From NCBI GenBank assembly GCA_020161665.1, contig JAIUPA010000027.1, forward strand, positions 1 to 64,000: a stretch of 64,000 nt of DNA. Reading direction: 5' to 3'. This document shows, piece after piece, positions 1-8,692 of this stretch (position 1 is the first letter of the stretch; the number at the start of each line of letters is the position of its first letter). The stretch is from Pseudomonadota bacterium (GTDB lineage: Bacteria; Pseudomonadota; Alphaproteobacteria; Rhizobiales; Rhizobiaceae). Position numbers and translations under genes: made by a program. A model generated the notes under the pieces. That model saw only the letters and a program-made list of their open reading frames with translations, searched no databases and was not told where the DNA came from.

Positions 1-1
1 G

Positions 2-181
2 CGCGCCGTCGTGCCGCTGGCGGCGGGCGTTTTCGAAATGCCGCGGCGGCTGTTCACGCTCACCAATGTCTTCAGCGCGTTCCTGTGGTGCGGCGTTCTG
101 ATTGCGTCGGGAAGTCTCGGCTTCGAGATTTTCCACCAATCGGGCCGGTTCGCCTTGCGCGCGCTGGGCTGGGGTCAGTAG
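2..181 (+). CDS. DedA/VTT-family membrane protein, C-terminal fragment
   Basis: Only the last 59 residues are inside the window; the gene runs in from the left edge. The reading frame opens RAVVPLAAGVFEMP and continues through a hydrophobic stretch (FSAFLWCGVLIASGSLGF) to a TAG stop. The R-x-V-P-L-x-A-G-x-x-x-M pattern followed by a Trp-containing membrane helix is typical of the C-terminal end of DedA (SNARE-associated/VTT) proteins. These are inner-membrane proteins linked to lipid transport and membrane homeostasis. It converges on the NTF2-like gene, whose stop lies 11 bases away. With the N-terminal part missing the family call is probable, not certain. Confidence 0.65.
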   Translation, partial: RAVVPLAAGVFEMPRRLFTLTNVFSAFLWCGVLIASGSLGFEIFHQSGRFALRALGWGQ

Positions 182-192
182 GCGATCGCCGG

Positions 193-684
193 TCAGTCCA
201 TCGTCATGGCGGGCGGCAAAGCCTCCGGCGAAATCCCCATGGCGATGTAGCGGAATGGCGTCGCGTCATAGACCTCGACGAACCATTCGATCAAACCGTC
301 CTTCAACAGGATATGATCCATGCCCTCGACCTGCGCGCGCGCGCCGGTGAGGCGGTGCTGGACCTGCGCGTGCCAGAGAATCGCGGCGCGATCCTCGTGC
401 ACGATCACATCGTCGCAGATAAAAACTTCAAACTCGACATCGGCGTTCATCGCCTGAAGCGCGAGCACGACATCCTTTTTTGAAAATCGCGTCCCCGACC
501 AGGCGAATGTATCGAGCCCGCCGCCGAGGCGGAATTGCGGACGTTCGACGAGACAGGCTTTGATCGCCTCATATTCCTCGTTCTCGCGCGCCTCGCAGAA
601 CAATTGCAGCCGCCGGCGCAGATCCGTCGTCGCGGCGATTTCGCGCGGCGTCACGATTTCGCGGAGCTGATGGGGCTGGCTCAT
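193..684 (-). CDS. NTF2-like/SnoaL-fold protein of unknown role
   Basis: This predicts a 163-residue soluble protein with no signal peptide. An N-terminal helical region (LRRRLQLFCEARENEEYEAIKACLVERPQF) is followed by alternating strands (VEFEVFICDDVIVHEDRAAILWHAQVQHRLTG, then EGMDHILLKDGLIEWFVEVYD). That is the usual layout of the cone-shaped NTF2/SnoaL fold, where the pocket may bind a small ligand. No catalytic residues can be assigned. It lies downstream of ilvC on the same strand, separated by a GC-rich imperfect hairpin, so it could be read through from ilvC or be expressed separately. The substrate is unknown. Confidence 0.6.
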   Translation of the reverse strand: MSQPHQLREIVTPREIAATTDLRRRLQLFCEARENEEYEAIKACLVERPQFRLGGGLDTFAWSGTRFSKKDVVLALQAMNADVEFEVFICDDVIVHEDRAAILWHAQVQHRLTGARAQVEGMDHILLKDGLIEWFVEVYDATPFRYIAMGISPEALPPAMTMD

Positions 685-705
685 GTCGATCCGTTCGGGT
701 TCCAG

Positions 706-733
706 AGGCCCGGGGCGCTGAGGCCCCGAGCCT
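706..733 (-). terminator. GC-rich hairpin after ilvC
   Basis: AGGCCCGGGGC and GCCCCGAGCCT form an 11-bp stem with one mismatch around a 6-base loop, just past the ilvC stop. No clear T-run follows on the minus strand, so it may be only a weak terminator or a 3'-end stabiliser. Confidence 0.35.
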
Positions 734-740
734 GGTTGCG

Positions 741-1781
<1,041 letters not shown>

Positions 1782-1910
1782 TCATTCGAGATGTTTTACA
1801 TGAGCCGACAGCGCCAATATCGACTGTCTGCCCGTTTGAAAAGCGGCTTTAAGGCATGTCTCCCAAAAGAAGTATCCGGTTTGGGGAAAGACAGGCCGTA
1901 AAGCAAAGGC

Positions 1911-2555
1911 CTAAAGCGAAGCGTCTCCTTCGCCAAGATTGCGCCCGTGCAACCGGAGAAAGGCCGAGACCGCCTTGCGCCCGCGGCGCGTGGCATCAAT
2001 CTCAGGCTTCTCGCCCAGCAGCAGGCGAACATGCAGATCCGAAACGATCAGACCGTAGAGCGTGTGATACGCCTCGTCGGCATCATCAAAGCGCAGGAAA
2101 CCGGCCCGGCGACCGGCTTCAAGCAGCGCCCTCGCCCGGCGTTCGATCTGGCGACGACCACGTTCGACCAGAAGACCACCGAGCTTCGAGCCGTCACGGC
2201 TCGCCTGCCCGATGGCCAGACGATTGAGCGCCAGCGATACGTCGCCCGCCAGAACCTCGATGAGGTCGTGGGCGAAAATCTCAAGATGATCACGGAAGTT
2301 TTCCGCCGTCAGGCGCTCACCGTCGCGCTCGAAGGTGCGCACCTTGCTCTGCTGAAACGAAATCATCGAGGCCAGAAGCCCGTCGCGATCCCCGAACCAC
2401 TTGTAAAGGCTTTCCTTGGAGCAATTGGCAGCGCGCGCCACACCCGCCGTCGTCAGCGCCTTCTCGCCGCCATCGACCAGCAAACGCAAGGCGCATTCCA
2501 GCACAACGCCCTGGCGCGGTGAAAACTCCTGCATCTGCATCCCGTCTTCGGACAC
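1911..2555 (-). CDS. TetR/AcrR-family transcriptional regulator
   Basis: This is a 214-residue one-component regulator. The N-terminal HTH spans about residues 15-62 (VVLECALRLLVDGGEKALTT, then VARAANCSKESLYKWFGDRDGLLASM), the classic TetR helix-turn-helix ending in Y-x-[WH]-F. The rest is a helical ligand-binding domain. I chose a GTG start at 2555 because GAGGGA lies 4 bases before it; an ATG 5 codons later is possible but has no spaced ribosome site. A perfect 14-bp palindrome (2576-2589) sits 20 bases upstream, so autorepression is likely. The ligand and other targets cannot be read from the context; the neighbours ilvC and a small secreted protein give no clear clue. Confidence 0.85.
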   Translation of the reverse strand: MSEDGMQMQEFSPRQGVVLECALRLLVDGGEKALTTAGVARAANCSKESLYKWFGDRDGLLASMISFQQSKVRTFERDGERLTAENFRDHLEIFAHDLIEVLAGDVSLALNRLAIGQASRDGSKLGGLLVERGRRQIERRARALLEAGRRAGFLRFDDADEAYHTLYGLIVSDLHVRLLLGEKPEIDATRRGRKAVSAFLRLHGRNLGEGDASL

Positions 2556-2575
2556 GATTCCCTCTCCCGATCAAA

Positions 2576-2589
2576 GTACCGTACGGTAC
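2576..2589. promoter_or_regulatory. Palindromic operator candidate for the TetR regulator
   Basis: GTACCGTACGGTAC is a perfect 14-bp palindrome located 20 bases upstream of the TetR-family start. Size, symmetry and position fit an autoregulatory TetR operator. Binding is inferred. Confidence 0.5.
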
Positions 2590-2949
2590 GGTTCCTATAT
2601 GCCCAACTCCCGCGGAGCCGTCAAGCCATTTCACAGAGGTCGAATTTTTCAAGCAAATTCAACATGCCGTTTTCCCGCCGCAGCCATCGCCATTTTTCAA
2701 GGGGTAAACATCTGCCACAAATCGTTCACAAAAATGAAACAATGACTTTTCGCCGACAAGCCTAAACCATAACGCATTGATTTCATATGTTTTTTAAACA
2801 CAAAATAAGTGACGATTATGCAATTTCATCACTTAATCACAATTTTGCGAGCGAAATGGCGCTTGCAAACGCCCCATCAACGGACCAATTTCAACTCGCT
2901 GGCCAGCAAAAAACATCGAACAAACACAGTCACACAAGGAAACACGACC
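2590..2949. other. AT-rich intergenic region, two divergent promoters expected
   Basis: This stretch separates the TetR gene from the small secreted protein. It is markedly AT-rich compared with the genes. The inverted repeat TAAGTGA (2806-2812) / TCACTTA (2829-2835), arms 7 bp and spacer 16, is the only structure I can point to. No further gene is visible; a longer in-frame extension of the secreted protein lacks coding character. Confidence 0.4.
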
Positions 2950-3198
2950 ATGAACAAGTTCGCTATTGCCGCCGTCCTGGCCTCGGCTTTCTCCGCCACC
3001 TCCGCCTTCGCCCTGGAACCGATCAAGGGCAGCATCACCTTTGACAGCCAGCCCTCCCAGCACCTCTCGGCAGCCCCGGTCAACAGCCCGGTCTCCCACG
3101 AATTCGTCGACGAGTTCGGCAAGCGCGTCAGCGAGACCTACATCGTGACGCCCGACCGCAACCTCAAGCTGGTCGATCGTTCCATCAGCAACGATTGA
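2950..3198 (+). CDS. Small secreted protein of unknown function
   Basis: This predicts 82 residues with a convincing Sec signal peptide (MNKFAIAAVLASAFSATSAFA, cleavage after AFA at about residue 21). The mature protein of about 60 residues is polar and has no cysteines or recognisable domain; HEFVDEFGKRVSETYIVTPDRNLKLVDR is its core. The ATG at 2950 is chosen because AAGGA lies 9 bases upstream and the signal peptide begins there. The gene has its own long AT-rich upstream region and a strong terminator hairpin directly after the stop, so it is probably a single-gene, possibly highly expressed, transcript. Similar small exported proteins of unknown function are common in rhizobia; I do not recognise the family. 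Confidence 0.75.
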   Translation: MNKFAIAAVLASAFSATSAFALEPIKGSITFDSQPSQHLSAAPVNSPVSHEFVDEFGKRVSETYIVTPDRNLKLVDRSISND

Positions 3199-3208
3199 TA
3201 ATCCTCAA

Positions 3209-3234
3209 CGGCGCACCCTCCAGAGGGTGCGCCG
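3209..3234 (+). terminator. Strong hairpin after the small secreted protein
   Basis: CGGCGCACCCTC and GAGGGTGCGCCG are perfectly complementary over 12 bp with a 2-base gap (3221-3222), 11 bases past the stop codon, and are followed by AAATTT. Confidence 0.75.
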
Positions 3235-3367
3235 AAATTTGCGCGAAAAATCAATATTATAGCGATATTTTCTATTTTATGTTTATTATACGAAAAATCA
3301 TGCTATTTTGAAGCTCAATATTAGCAATCGGTTCCTGAGCGGACCGCTTCAGTTGAGGCAACAGAAT

Positions 3368-4090
3368 ATGCGCACCATCGGCCTTATCGGCGGAATGAGT
3401 TTTGAAAGCTCGGCAGTCTATTATCGTCTGATCAATGAAATGGTGCGCGACCATCTGGGCGGCATCGCCTCGGCCGAACTCATCATGCATTCGGTGAACT
3501 TTGCCGAGATCGTAGCCCTGCAGAAAGCGGGTGACTGGAAGGGCGCTGCCCATCGTCTGGCCACCGCCGGACAGGGTCTCTGCAACGCCGGCGCTGATTG
3601 CCTGCTGATCTGCACCAACACCATGCATCTCGTGGCCGATGATGTGGCATCCGCCTGCCCCGCACCGCTCATCAACATCATCGATGAAACATCCAAGGCG
3701 CTGGCCTCCGCCGGCCGTCGCCGTCCGCTGCTTCTGGCAACGCGATACACGATGGAGCACGGCTTCTATACGGACCGCATGCGCGCCATGAACCTTGGCC
3801 TTGAGCCGATGGTGCCGGATGAGTCCGACCGTGCCACCACCCACAGCATTATCTTTGATGAACTCTGCGCCGGAAAGGTCGTTGACAGCTCGCGCGACAG
3901 GCTGATTGCCATCATCGAAAAGGCAAAGGCCGCCGGGGCCGACAGCATCATTCTCGGCTGCACGGAAATCTGCCTGATCCTCGACCCCGATCATCTGCCA
4001 CTGCCGGGCTTCGACAGCACCACCATTCACGCCCGTGCGGCGGTGGATTTTGCGCTTGGCAGCCTGCCGCTCAGCGCCGCCGCCGAGTAA
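3368..4090 (+). CDS. Aspartate/glutamate racemase family protein (YgeA-like)
   Basis: This is a 240-residue cofactor-independent amino-acid racemase. The family uses two cysteines as acid/base pair, and both are present: Cys82 in LLICTNTMH and Cys198 in ILGCTEI, almost the same positions as in E. coli YgeA, a broad-spectrum racemase. The N-terminus MRTIGLIGGMSFESS is the standard family start; a 20-codon extension upstream lacks coding character, and GAGG lies upstream of the chosen ATG. The upstream region is very AT-rich, so it probably has its own promoter. It converges on the HxlR gene, with 3 bases between the stops. The natural substrate is not predictable; D-amino acid production for the cell envelope or catabolism are both possible. 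Confidence 0.85.
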   Translation: MRTIGLIGGMSFESSAVYYRLINEMVRDHLGGIASAELIMHSVNFAEIVALQKAGDWKGAAHRLATAGQGLCNAGADCLLICTNTMHLVADDVASACPAPLINIIDETSKALASAGRRRPLLLATRYTMEHGFYTDRMRAMNLGLEPMVPDESDRATTHSIIFDELCAGKVVDSSRDRLIAIIEKAKAAGADSIILGCTEICLILDPDHLPLPGFDSTTIHARAAVDFALGSLPLSAAAE

Positions 4091-4093
4091 GGC

Positions 4094-4495
4094 TCAGGCC
4101 GCATCCTGCCCGTCAAAGAGCCGCCGGGCCTCGCGCACGGCGGCGTGATTTTGCGCCGCCCATACGATCATGGAACTCAGCGGCATCAACAGCGAGTGGC
4201 CGAGCGCCGTCAGCTTGTATTCCACGCTGGGCGGCTTGGTGGGATAAACCGTGCGGTCAATATAGCCGTCGCGCTGCAGGTCGCGCAGCGTCTGGGTCAG
4301 CATCCGCTGGGAAATATCCGGCACCATGCGCCGCAATTCGCTGAAACGGTATGGCCGCTCACACAACGCGCCCAGAAGCAGAGCCGACCATTTTCCGCCG
4401 ATCTGGCTCATCACATCGCGAATGGGGCAGTTCTGCGCATTGAATTGCGCAATCTCGGGAATGCGCAACGCCTCGGCCAGTTTTGCCGTATCCAT
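4094..4495 (-). CDS. HxlR-family redox-type regulator (YtfH/QorR-like)
   Basis: This predicts a 133-residue winged-helix regulator. The signature [23 protein letters not shown] at residues 22-44 contains the conserved cysteine (Cys23), followed by [31 protein letters not shown] (recognition helix) and VEYKLTALG (wing). In YodB/HypR-type HxlR proteins such a cysteine senses quinones or aldehydes. The start at 4495 is backed by AAGGGAA and removes an unlikely N-terminal extension. It is divergent from the NmrA-type oxidoreductase at 4618, the same arrangement as E. coli ytfH-ytfG. It therefore probably represses that gene and itself from the 122-bp shared region until a quinone-like stress signal appears. 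That role is inferred. Confidence 0.88.
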   Translation of the reverse strand: MDTAKLAEALRIPEIAQFNAQNCPIRDVMSQIGGKWSALLLGALCERPYRFSELRRMVPDISQRMLTQTLRDLQRDGYIDRTVYPTKPPSVEYKLTALGHSLLMPLSSMIVWAAQNHAAVREARRLFDGQDAA

Positions 4496-4617
4496 GTCGG
4501 TTCCCTTTTCGTAACCTTGTGCCGGAAAACTGCCTCCTTTACATCCCATCGTCAATTCCTATTTTGCACATGGTCTCTTTTTGAGAGTAATGAATTTCAT
4601 CCCTGAAAGGAAAGTCC

Positions 4618-5502
4618 ATGGGCAAGATTCTCATCACCGGCGCTTCCGGCCACCTCGGCGGCCTCGTCATCAAGCACCTTCTGGAAACGGAAAAGGTGGC
4701 CGCAAGCGACATCATTGCCGCCAGCCGCAATCCGGAGAAGCTTGCGGGCCTTGCTGTAAAGGGCGTTGAACTGCGCGCCGCCGACTTTAACGACCCGGCC
4801 TCGCTTGCCACCGCCTTTCAGGGCGTCGACAAGTTGCTGATCATCTCGACCGACGCCATGGATGGCGAAGGCACCCGCCTGAAGCAGCACAAGATGGCGG
4901 TGGCCGCCGCCAAGGCCGCGGGCGTTGGCCGCATTCACTACACCTCACTGCCGCGTGCCGAAGAATCCGTCATCGGTTTTGCACCGGATCATCTGGGCAC
5001 GGAATCGGCGATCCGTGAAAGCGGCCTGCCCTTCACCTTCTTCCGCAACAACTGGTATGCTGAAAACATCTTCTATGGCCTGCCCCACGCTCTGGCCTCC
5101 GGCCAGTGGTTCAGCGCTGCCGGCGATGGCCGCATCCCCTATCTGCTGCGTGAAGATTGCGCCCGCGCCATTGCCGCAGGTCTTGCCCGTCACGAGACGG
5201 AAAACAAGGTCTATACGCTGACGGGTGGCGAAGCCTTCACGGCCAGCGAAGTCGCGACAATCGCCAGCGCTGTCACGGGCAAGCCCGTCGCTGTCATTCC
5301 GGTGACCGACGAGCAACTGACCGAAGGTCTGAAGGCCGCCGGGTTCCCGGCGCCCGTCGCCGCCATCTTCGCGTCCTTCGACACGAACCAGCGTCTGGGC
5401 CTCTTTGAACCCGTGACCGGCGACTTCAAGGCCCTGACCGGCCGCGAGCCGGCCTCCTTCAAGGCCTTTGTGGAAGCCAGCAAGGCGGCGCTTCTCGGTT
5501 AA
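4618..5502 (+). CDS. NmrA-like NAD(P)H:quinone oxidoreductase (QorB/YtfG-like)
   Basis: This is a 294-residue atypical short-chain dehydrogenase. It begins with the nucleotide-binding GASGHLGG motif (residues 8-15), then DFNDPASLATAFQGVDKLLIIST. YTSL stands where the usual YxxxK occurs, and the FTFFRNNWYAEN region is typical of NmrA/QorB proteins. The family reduces quinones with NADPH or acts as a redox sensor. An AAGGAAA ribosome site precedes the ATG. The divergent HxlR gene makes a regulated detoxification pair likely. It converges on pdxJ with 3 bases between stops. Confidence 0.85.
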   Translation: MGKILITGASGHLGGLVIKHLLETEKVAASDIIAASRNPEKLAGLAVKGVELRAADFNDPASLATAFQGVDKLLIISTDAMDGEGTRLKQHKMAVAAAKAAGVGRIHYTSLPRAEESVIGFAPDHLGTESAIRESGLPFTFFRNNWYAENIFYGLPHALASGQWFSAAGDGRIPYLLREDCARAIAAGLARHETENKVYTLTGGEAFTASEVATIASAVTGKPVAVIPVTDEQLTEGLKAAGFPAPVAAIFASFDTNQRLGLFEPVTGDFKALTGREPASFKAFVEASKAALLG

Positions 5503-5505
5503 GGT

Positions 5506-6258
5506 TTAAACCGTCTCGCCACAGGCGCGGCGGAAGCGGCGAACCGTTTCCGCCATGCCGTAAATCAGCGCATCGGCCGTCAAGGCATGGCCGATGGAGA
5601 CTTCCGCCAGAAACGGAATGGCACGCGCCAGAAGCGGCATGTTCTCAACCGTCAGGTCGTGACCGGCATTGACGCCAAGCCCCAGAGACTGCGCCCGCTT
5701 GGCCGTTTCACCCAGTTCGGCGGCCATCACCTTGGCCCGTTCCGGATCATCATGACAGCCGCCATAGGGGCCGGTGTAAAGCTCGATGCGGTCCGCCCCC
5801 ACCTCACGCGCCACCTGAAGGGCCTCAAGCCTGGCATCGCCATCGGCAAACAGCGAAACACGCGCGCCGTTCACTTTCAGACGGGCAATGGCATCCTTCA
5901 ACAGATCGCGGTTGGCAATGAAATCCCAGCCGTGGTCGGAGGTCGCCTGCGCCGGGTCATCCGGCACCAGAGTCACCTGTTCGGGCTCGGCAGCAAGACA
6001 GAGCGCGATGAAATCATCGGAGGGGTAGCCCTCGATATTGAACTCGGCCTCAGGAAACGCGTCATCGATCAGGGCGCGTAGCACCGGCAGATCGGAAAAG
6101 CGCACATGGCGTTGATCGGGGCGCGGATGCACTGTCAGACCACCTGCCCCGGCTTCGAGCGCAATGCGGCCCAGTTCCCGCAGATCCGGCCAGGGCAGAT
6201 CGCGACGGTTACGAAGAAGGGCGATGGCATTGACGTTGACCGAGAGCACGGCAGGCAT
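5506..6258 (-). CDS. pdxJ: Pyridoxine 5'-phosphate synthase
   Basis: PdxJ condenses 1-deoxy-D-xylulose 5-phosphate with 3-amino-2-oxopropyl phosphate to pyridoxine 5'-phosphate, the last ring-forming step of DXP-dependent vitamin B6 synthesis. At 250 residues it has the usual TIM-barrel size. Family motifs are [13 protein letters not shown] near the start, [13 protein letters not shown] (residues ~39-51), FNIEGY with the catalytic-type Glu, RIELYTGPY, and [11 protein letters not shown] near the end. The N-terminal [11 protein letters not shown] differs from the VNIDHIATLRN of the E. coli enzyme. As far as I recall this is an alphaproteobacterial variant. It is probably monocistronic. Confidence 0.93.
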   Translation of the reverse strand: MPAVLSVNVNAIALLRNRRDLPWPDLRELGRIALEAGAGGLTVHPRPDQRHVRFSDLPVLRALIDDAFPEAEFNIEGYPSDDFIALCLAAEPEQVTLVPDDPAQATSDHGWDFIANRDLLKDAIARLKVNGARVSLFADGDARLEALQVAREVGADRIELYTGPYGGCHDDPERAKVMAAELGETAKRAQSLGLGVNAGHDLTVENMPLLARAIPFLAEVSIGHALTADALIYGMAETVRRFRRACGETV

Positions 6259-6483
6259 GATGCAGTTTCCAGTTGGTGGCGGGATGCGTGAGGCTTGAAG
6301 TTCGACAATTTGCCGCGCATTTCAAGCCCTATTGCTAAATTGACAAACATTCACTGTAACGGGCATTTCGACCAAAATGCATGGTTAACTATCTATTATA
6401 ATTAACAGAATGCCCCTTGCTCGAATCATGTTAATGTTAGATCAGCTCGACAGTTTTTGGCATCCACTCCACCGGGAGGGCAA

Positions 6484-7161
6484 ATGGAGAAGGCCGTGCG
6501 TTTGAGTGAACACAAGTCAGCAAAGGATGAACCGGCGCCTGTTATGCCGCGCATTCCCTTGCCTGCCCGCACGCCGCCTGCTCCCTTGACCATCTCCGAT
6601 ATGGCCGAGCTGTTCGGCGTGACACACCGCACCCTGCATTTTTATGAGGAGAAGGGATTGATCTCCTCCTCCCGCGCCGGTGCGATGCGCGTCTACGATG
6701 ATGATGACATTGCCCGCATGGCGGTGGTGAACGCCTGCCGCGAAGGCGGCATGCCGGTCGCCGCCATTCAGGACATGCTGGCCGCCATGGTCAACGCCGC
6801 CTCCCCTGAAGCCTCGGAGGCGATCTTTCGGGCTGCCATCGTATCCTGCAAGCGCGAATTGACCGCAGGCATCTCCACCATTCGCCGCCAGCTCCAGCAG
6901 CTTGAAACCTTGCTGTCCGGCATCGAGGCTGAGGACGAAACGGAACCGGCTGAGATTGAGATCGACGCGCTATCACCAGTGCAGATGCAGTGCCTTCAAC
7001 TGATGAAGGAAGGACTGGATACGCTCCGCATCGCCATGCGCCTCGACATCGCACCCGAGACAGCGGCAAGCCTCGAGCGTGAGGTGATTGCCCTCTTCAA
7101 CGCCACGAACCGTTCGCAGGCGCTGGCCCACGCCGATATTGCCGGCTTTTTCGAAGGCTAA
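6484..7161 (+). CDS. Two-HTH regulator: MerR-type head with LuxR-like tail
   Basis: This predicts 225 residues. After a disordered Pro-rich N-terminus (1-33), residues 34-72 form a MerR-type winged helix (TISDMAELFGVTHRTLHFYEEKGLI, then MRVYDDDDIARM). Residues about 118-146 look like the dimerisation helix. Residues 163-210 (LSPVQMQCLQLMKEGLDTLR, then IAMRLDIAPETAASLEREVIALF) look like a degenerate GerE/LuxR helix-turn-helix. No ligand-binding or metal-binding domain is present. The ATG at 6484 is preceded by GGGAGGG, although the gap is only 3 bases; an upstream in-frame TTG is less likely. It has a long AT-rich upstream region and no operon partners. The function is unknown; it is a DNA-binding regulator or nucleoid-type protein. 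Confidence 0.78.
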   Translation: MEKAVRLSEHKSAKDEPAPVMPRIPLPARTPPAPLTISDMAELFGVTHRTLHFYEEKGLISSSRAGAMRVYDDDDIARMAVVNACREGGMPVAAIQDMLAAMVNAASPEASEAIFRAAIVSCKRELTAGISTIRRQLQQLETLLSGIEAEDETEPAEIEIDALSPVQMQCLQLMKEGLDTLRIAMRLDIAPETAASLEREVIALFNATNRSQALAHADIAGFFEG

Positions 7162-7162
7162 A

Positions 7163-7221
7163 GCGTTTTCAGGAAAAGTGGGAAACGGTTTTCCGTCCGG
7201 AAAAGCGCAAAAACAAAGAGG
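7163..7221. repeat. Short rhizobial intergenic repeat, copy 1
   Basis: The segment contains GGAAAAGTGGGAAACGGTTT followed by TCCGTCCGGAAAAGCG and ACAAAGAG. It matches 31081-31139 closely, with the shared core GGAAAAGTGGAA-x2-CGGTTTTCCGT and AAACAAAGAG. It starts right after the stop of the two-HTH regulator. Confidence 0.6.
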
Positions 7222-7258
7222 GAAAGTGTGAGGTTCATGACGAACCCTGCCTCTCCCC

Positions 7259-7372
7259 TTCCGTCATCCTCGGGCTTGACCCGAGGATCCATGGTTCCAA
7301 AGACTGATGGATGGTCGGGTCAAGCCCGACCATGACGATGAGAGAGGTTTCGACCTTTGTCAGTTGTCTGAC
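7259..7372 (+). repeat. RIME-like element, copy A (two palindromes)
   Basis: There are two perfect hairpins: ATCCTCGGG/CCCGAGGAT (7266-7274 and 7280-7288, loop CTTGA) and ATGGTCGGG/CCCGACCAT (7311-7319 and 7325-7333, loop TCAAG). They are followed by GAGAGAGGTTT and TTTGTCAG...GTCTGAC. The two-palindrome layout and about 110-bp size match the Rhizobium intergenic mosaic element described from rhizobia. A second copy is at 22664-22781. Confidence 0.75.
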
Positions 7373-7405
7373 CGTTTTCACAATTCTGGTAAAAGTGAAA
7401 ACGCA

Positions 7406-8533
7406 CTAGACCACGATGGTCAGTGTTTCGGCAGCGCGCGTCACGGCAGTATAGAGCCAGCGCTCGCGCGTATCGCGAAACGCAAAGCTCTCGTCAAACA
7501 GCACGACATTGTTCCACTGCGAACCCTGCGCCTTGTGCACCGTCAGCGCATAACCGTAATCAAACTCGTCGTAGCGCCGCCGGGTCTGCCACGGAATTTC
7601 CGTTTCCGTATCCTCAAAGGCGGCTTTGAGGAGTTTGATCTTCGCCGCTCCGCGCTCCATGTCGTCGTCTTCCGGCTTGATCAGAAGATTGATGCCGGGC
7701 TTGATCGTCTCACGCGATGAGGTCATGACCTGCCAGAGCGAGCCATTGAGCAGCCCCTTGGCCGGATCATTGCGCAGGCAAACGAGCTTGTCGCCCGCCT
7801 GCGGATAGGCTGCCGAAAAGCCCTTCAGTTCGCGAAGCCGCTGGTTATAGCGCCGCCGCGTGCGATTGGTGCCAACGAGAACCTGATCGGCGGAAAGCAC
7901 GAGGTCCTGCGTCACATCCCGCTTCGAAATCACCCGCGCCGCGCCGTAATCGCCAAAATCAAGGTCCTGCCCTTCGCGCACCCGCATGGCAAGATGGATG
8001 ATCGGGTTATCGCGCGCCTGCCGGTGAATGTCCGTCAGTAGATAATCCGGGTCCTGATTGGTGAAATAGCCGCCACCGGACACCGGCGGCAGCTGCCCCG
8101 GATCGCCCAGCACCAGAATGGGTGTGCCGAAACTCATCAGATCGCGGCCAAGCTGTTCATCCACCATCGAGCATTCATCGATGACAATCAGCGCCGCCTT
8201 GGCGAGCGGGCTTTGCCGGTTGATGGAAAACATCGGCGCAATCGAGGTCTTGCCTGTCACCTCGTCCTCCACCTCCTCCTCGCCCTTGGGGCGATAGATC
8301 AGGGAGTGAATGGTGCGGGCATTCGCCGCCCCGCGAGAACGCAGAACCTGCGCCGCCTTGCCAGTGAAAGCCGCAAACAGCACATCGCCATCGACATGCT
8401 CGGCGAAATAACGCGCAAGCGTCGTCTTGCCCGTTCCGGCATAGCCGAACAGACGAAACACTTGCGAACTCCCCTCCTTCAGCCATTTCGAAACGGCCTT
8501 GAGGGCTTCATCCTGTTGCGGCGCAAATTCCAT
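7406..8533 (-). CDS. Compact RecD-like/ATP-dependent DNA helicase (SF1B type)
   Basis: This predicts 375 residues, much shorter than RecD2 (about 700), holding only the helicase core. Walker A is GYAGTGKTT (residues 30-38) and the Walker B/DExx motif is ALIVIDECSMVDE. VLGDPGQLPPV is motif III, TDIHRQ is motif IV-like, and YGYALTVHKAQGSQW and RWLYTAVTRA are the C-terminal motifs V and VI of RecD/UvrD-like enzymes. No RecB or RecC genes are near. The ATG at 8533 is chosen because upstream in-frame sequence overlaps the divergent secreted-protein gene and is poor; the ribosome site is weak. The likely role is DNA unwinding in repair or replication restart. Confidence 0.85.
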   Translation of the reverse strand: MEFAPQQDEALKAVSKWLKEGSSQVFRLFGYAGTGKTTLARYFAEHVDGDVLFAAFTGKAAQVLRSRGAANARTIHSLIYRPKGEEEVEDEVTGKTSIAPMFSINRQSPLAKAALIVIDECSMVDEQLGRDLMSFGTPILVLGDPGQLPPVSGGGYFTNQDPDYLLTDIHRQARDNPIIHLAMRVREGQDLDFGDYGAARVISKRDVTQDLVLSADQVLVGTNRTRRRYNQRLRELKGFSAAYPQAGDKLVCLRNDPAKGLLNGSLWQVMTSSRETIKPGINLLIKPEDDDMERGAAKIKLLKAAFEDTETEIPWQTRRRYDEFDYGYALTVHKAQGSQWNNVVLFDESFAFRDTRERWLYTAVTRAAETLTIVV

Positions 8534-8623
8534 GGCCACGGTTTGGCAGGATTCGGGGCTGCGCCGCAACCGAAAAGAACGAAAAGGGATCAAATTCAAA
8601 AACGCAAAAAAATGCAAAAAGCC

Positions 8624-8652
8624 GGGAATAATTCGGCACGCTGCGGTGTCTA
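8624..8652 (+). promoter_or_regulatory. Candidate ECF-type promoter of the secreted-repeat/sigma operon
   Basis: GGGAATAA (8624-8631), a spacer of 15 bases, then TGTCTA (8647-8652), about 40 bases before the first start codon. The -35 resembles the GGAA-type elements read by ECF sigma factors. Autoregulation by the downstream sigma factor is inferred. Confidence 0.4.
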
Positions 8653-8692
8653 GGCTTTGTGGTTGCTGATAACCGCCAACAGGAGACCCGCC

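Noticed and set aside
2809..2949. Longer N-terminal extension of the small secreted protein
   Set aside because: The extension is AT-rich, lacks a ribosome site, and would bury the signal peptide inside the protein.
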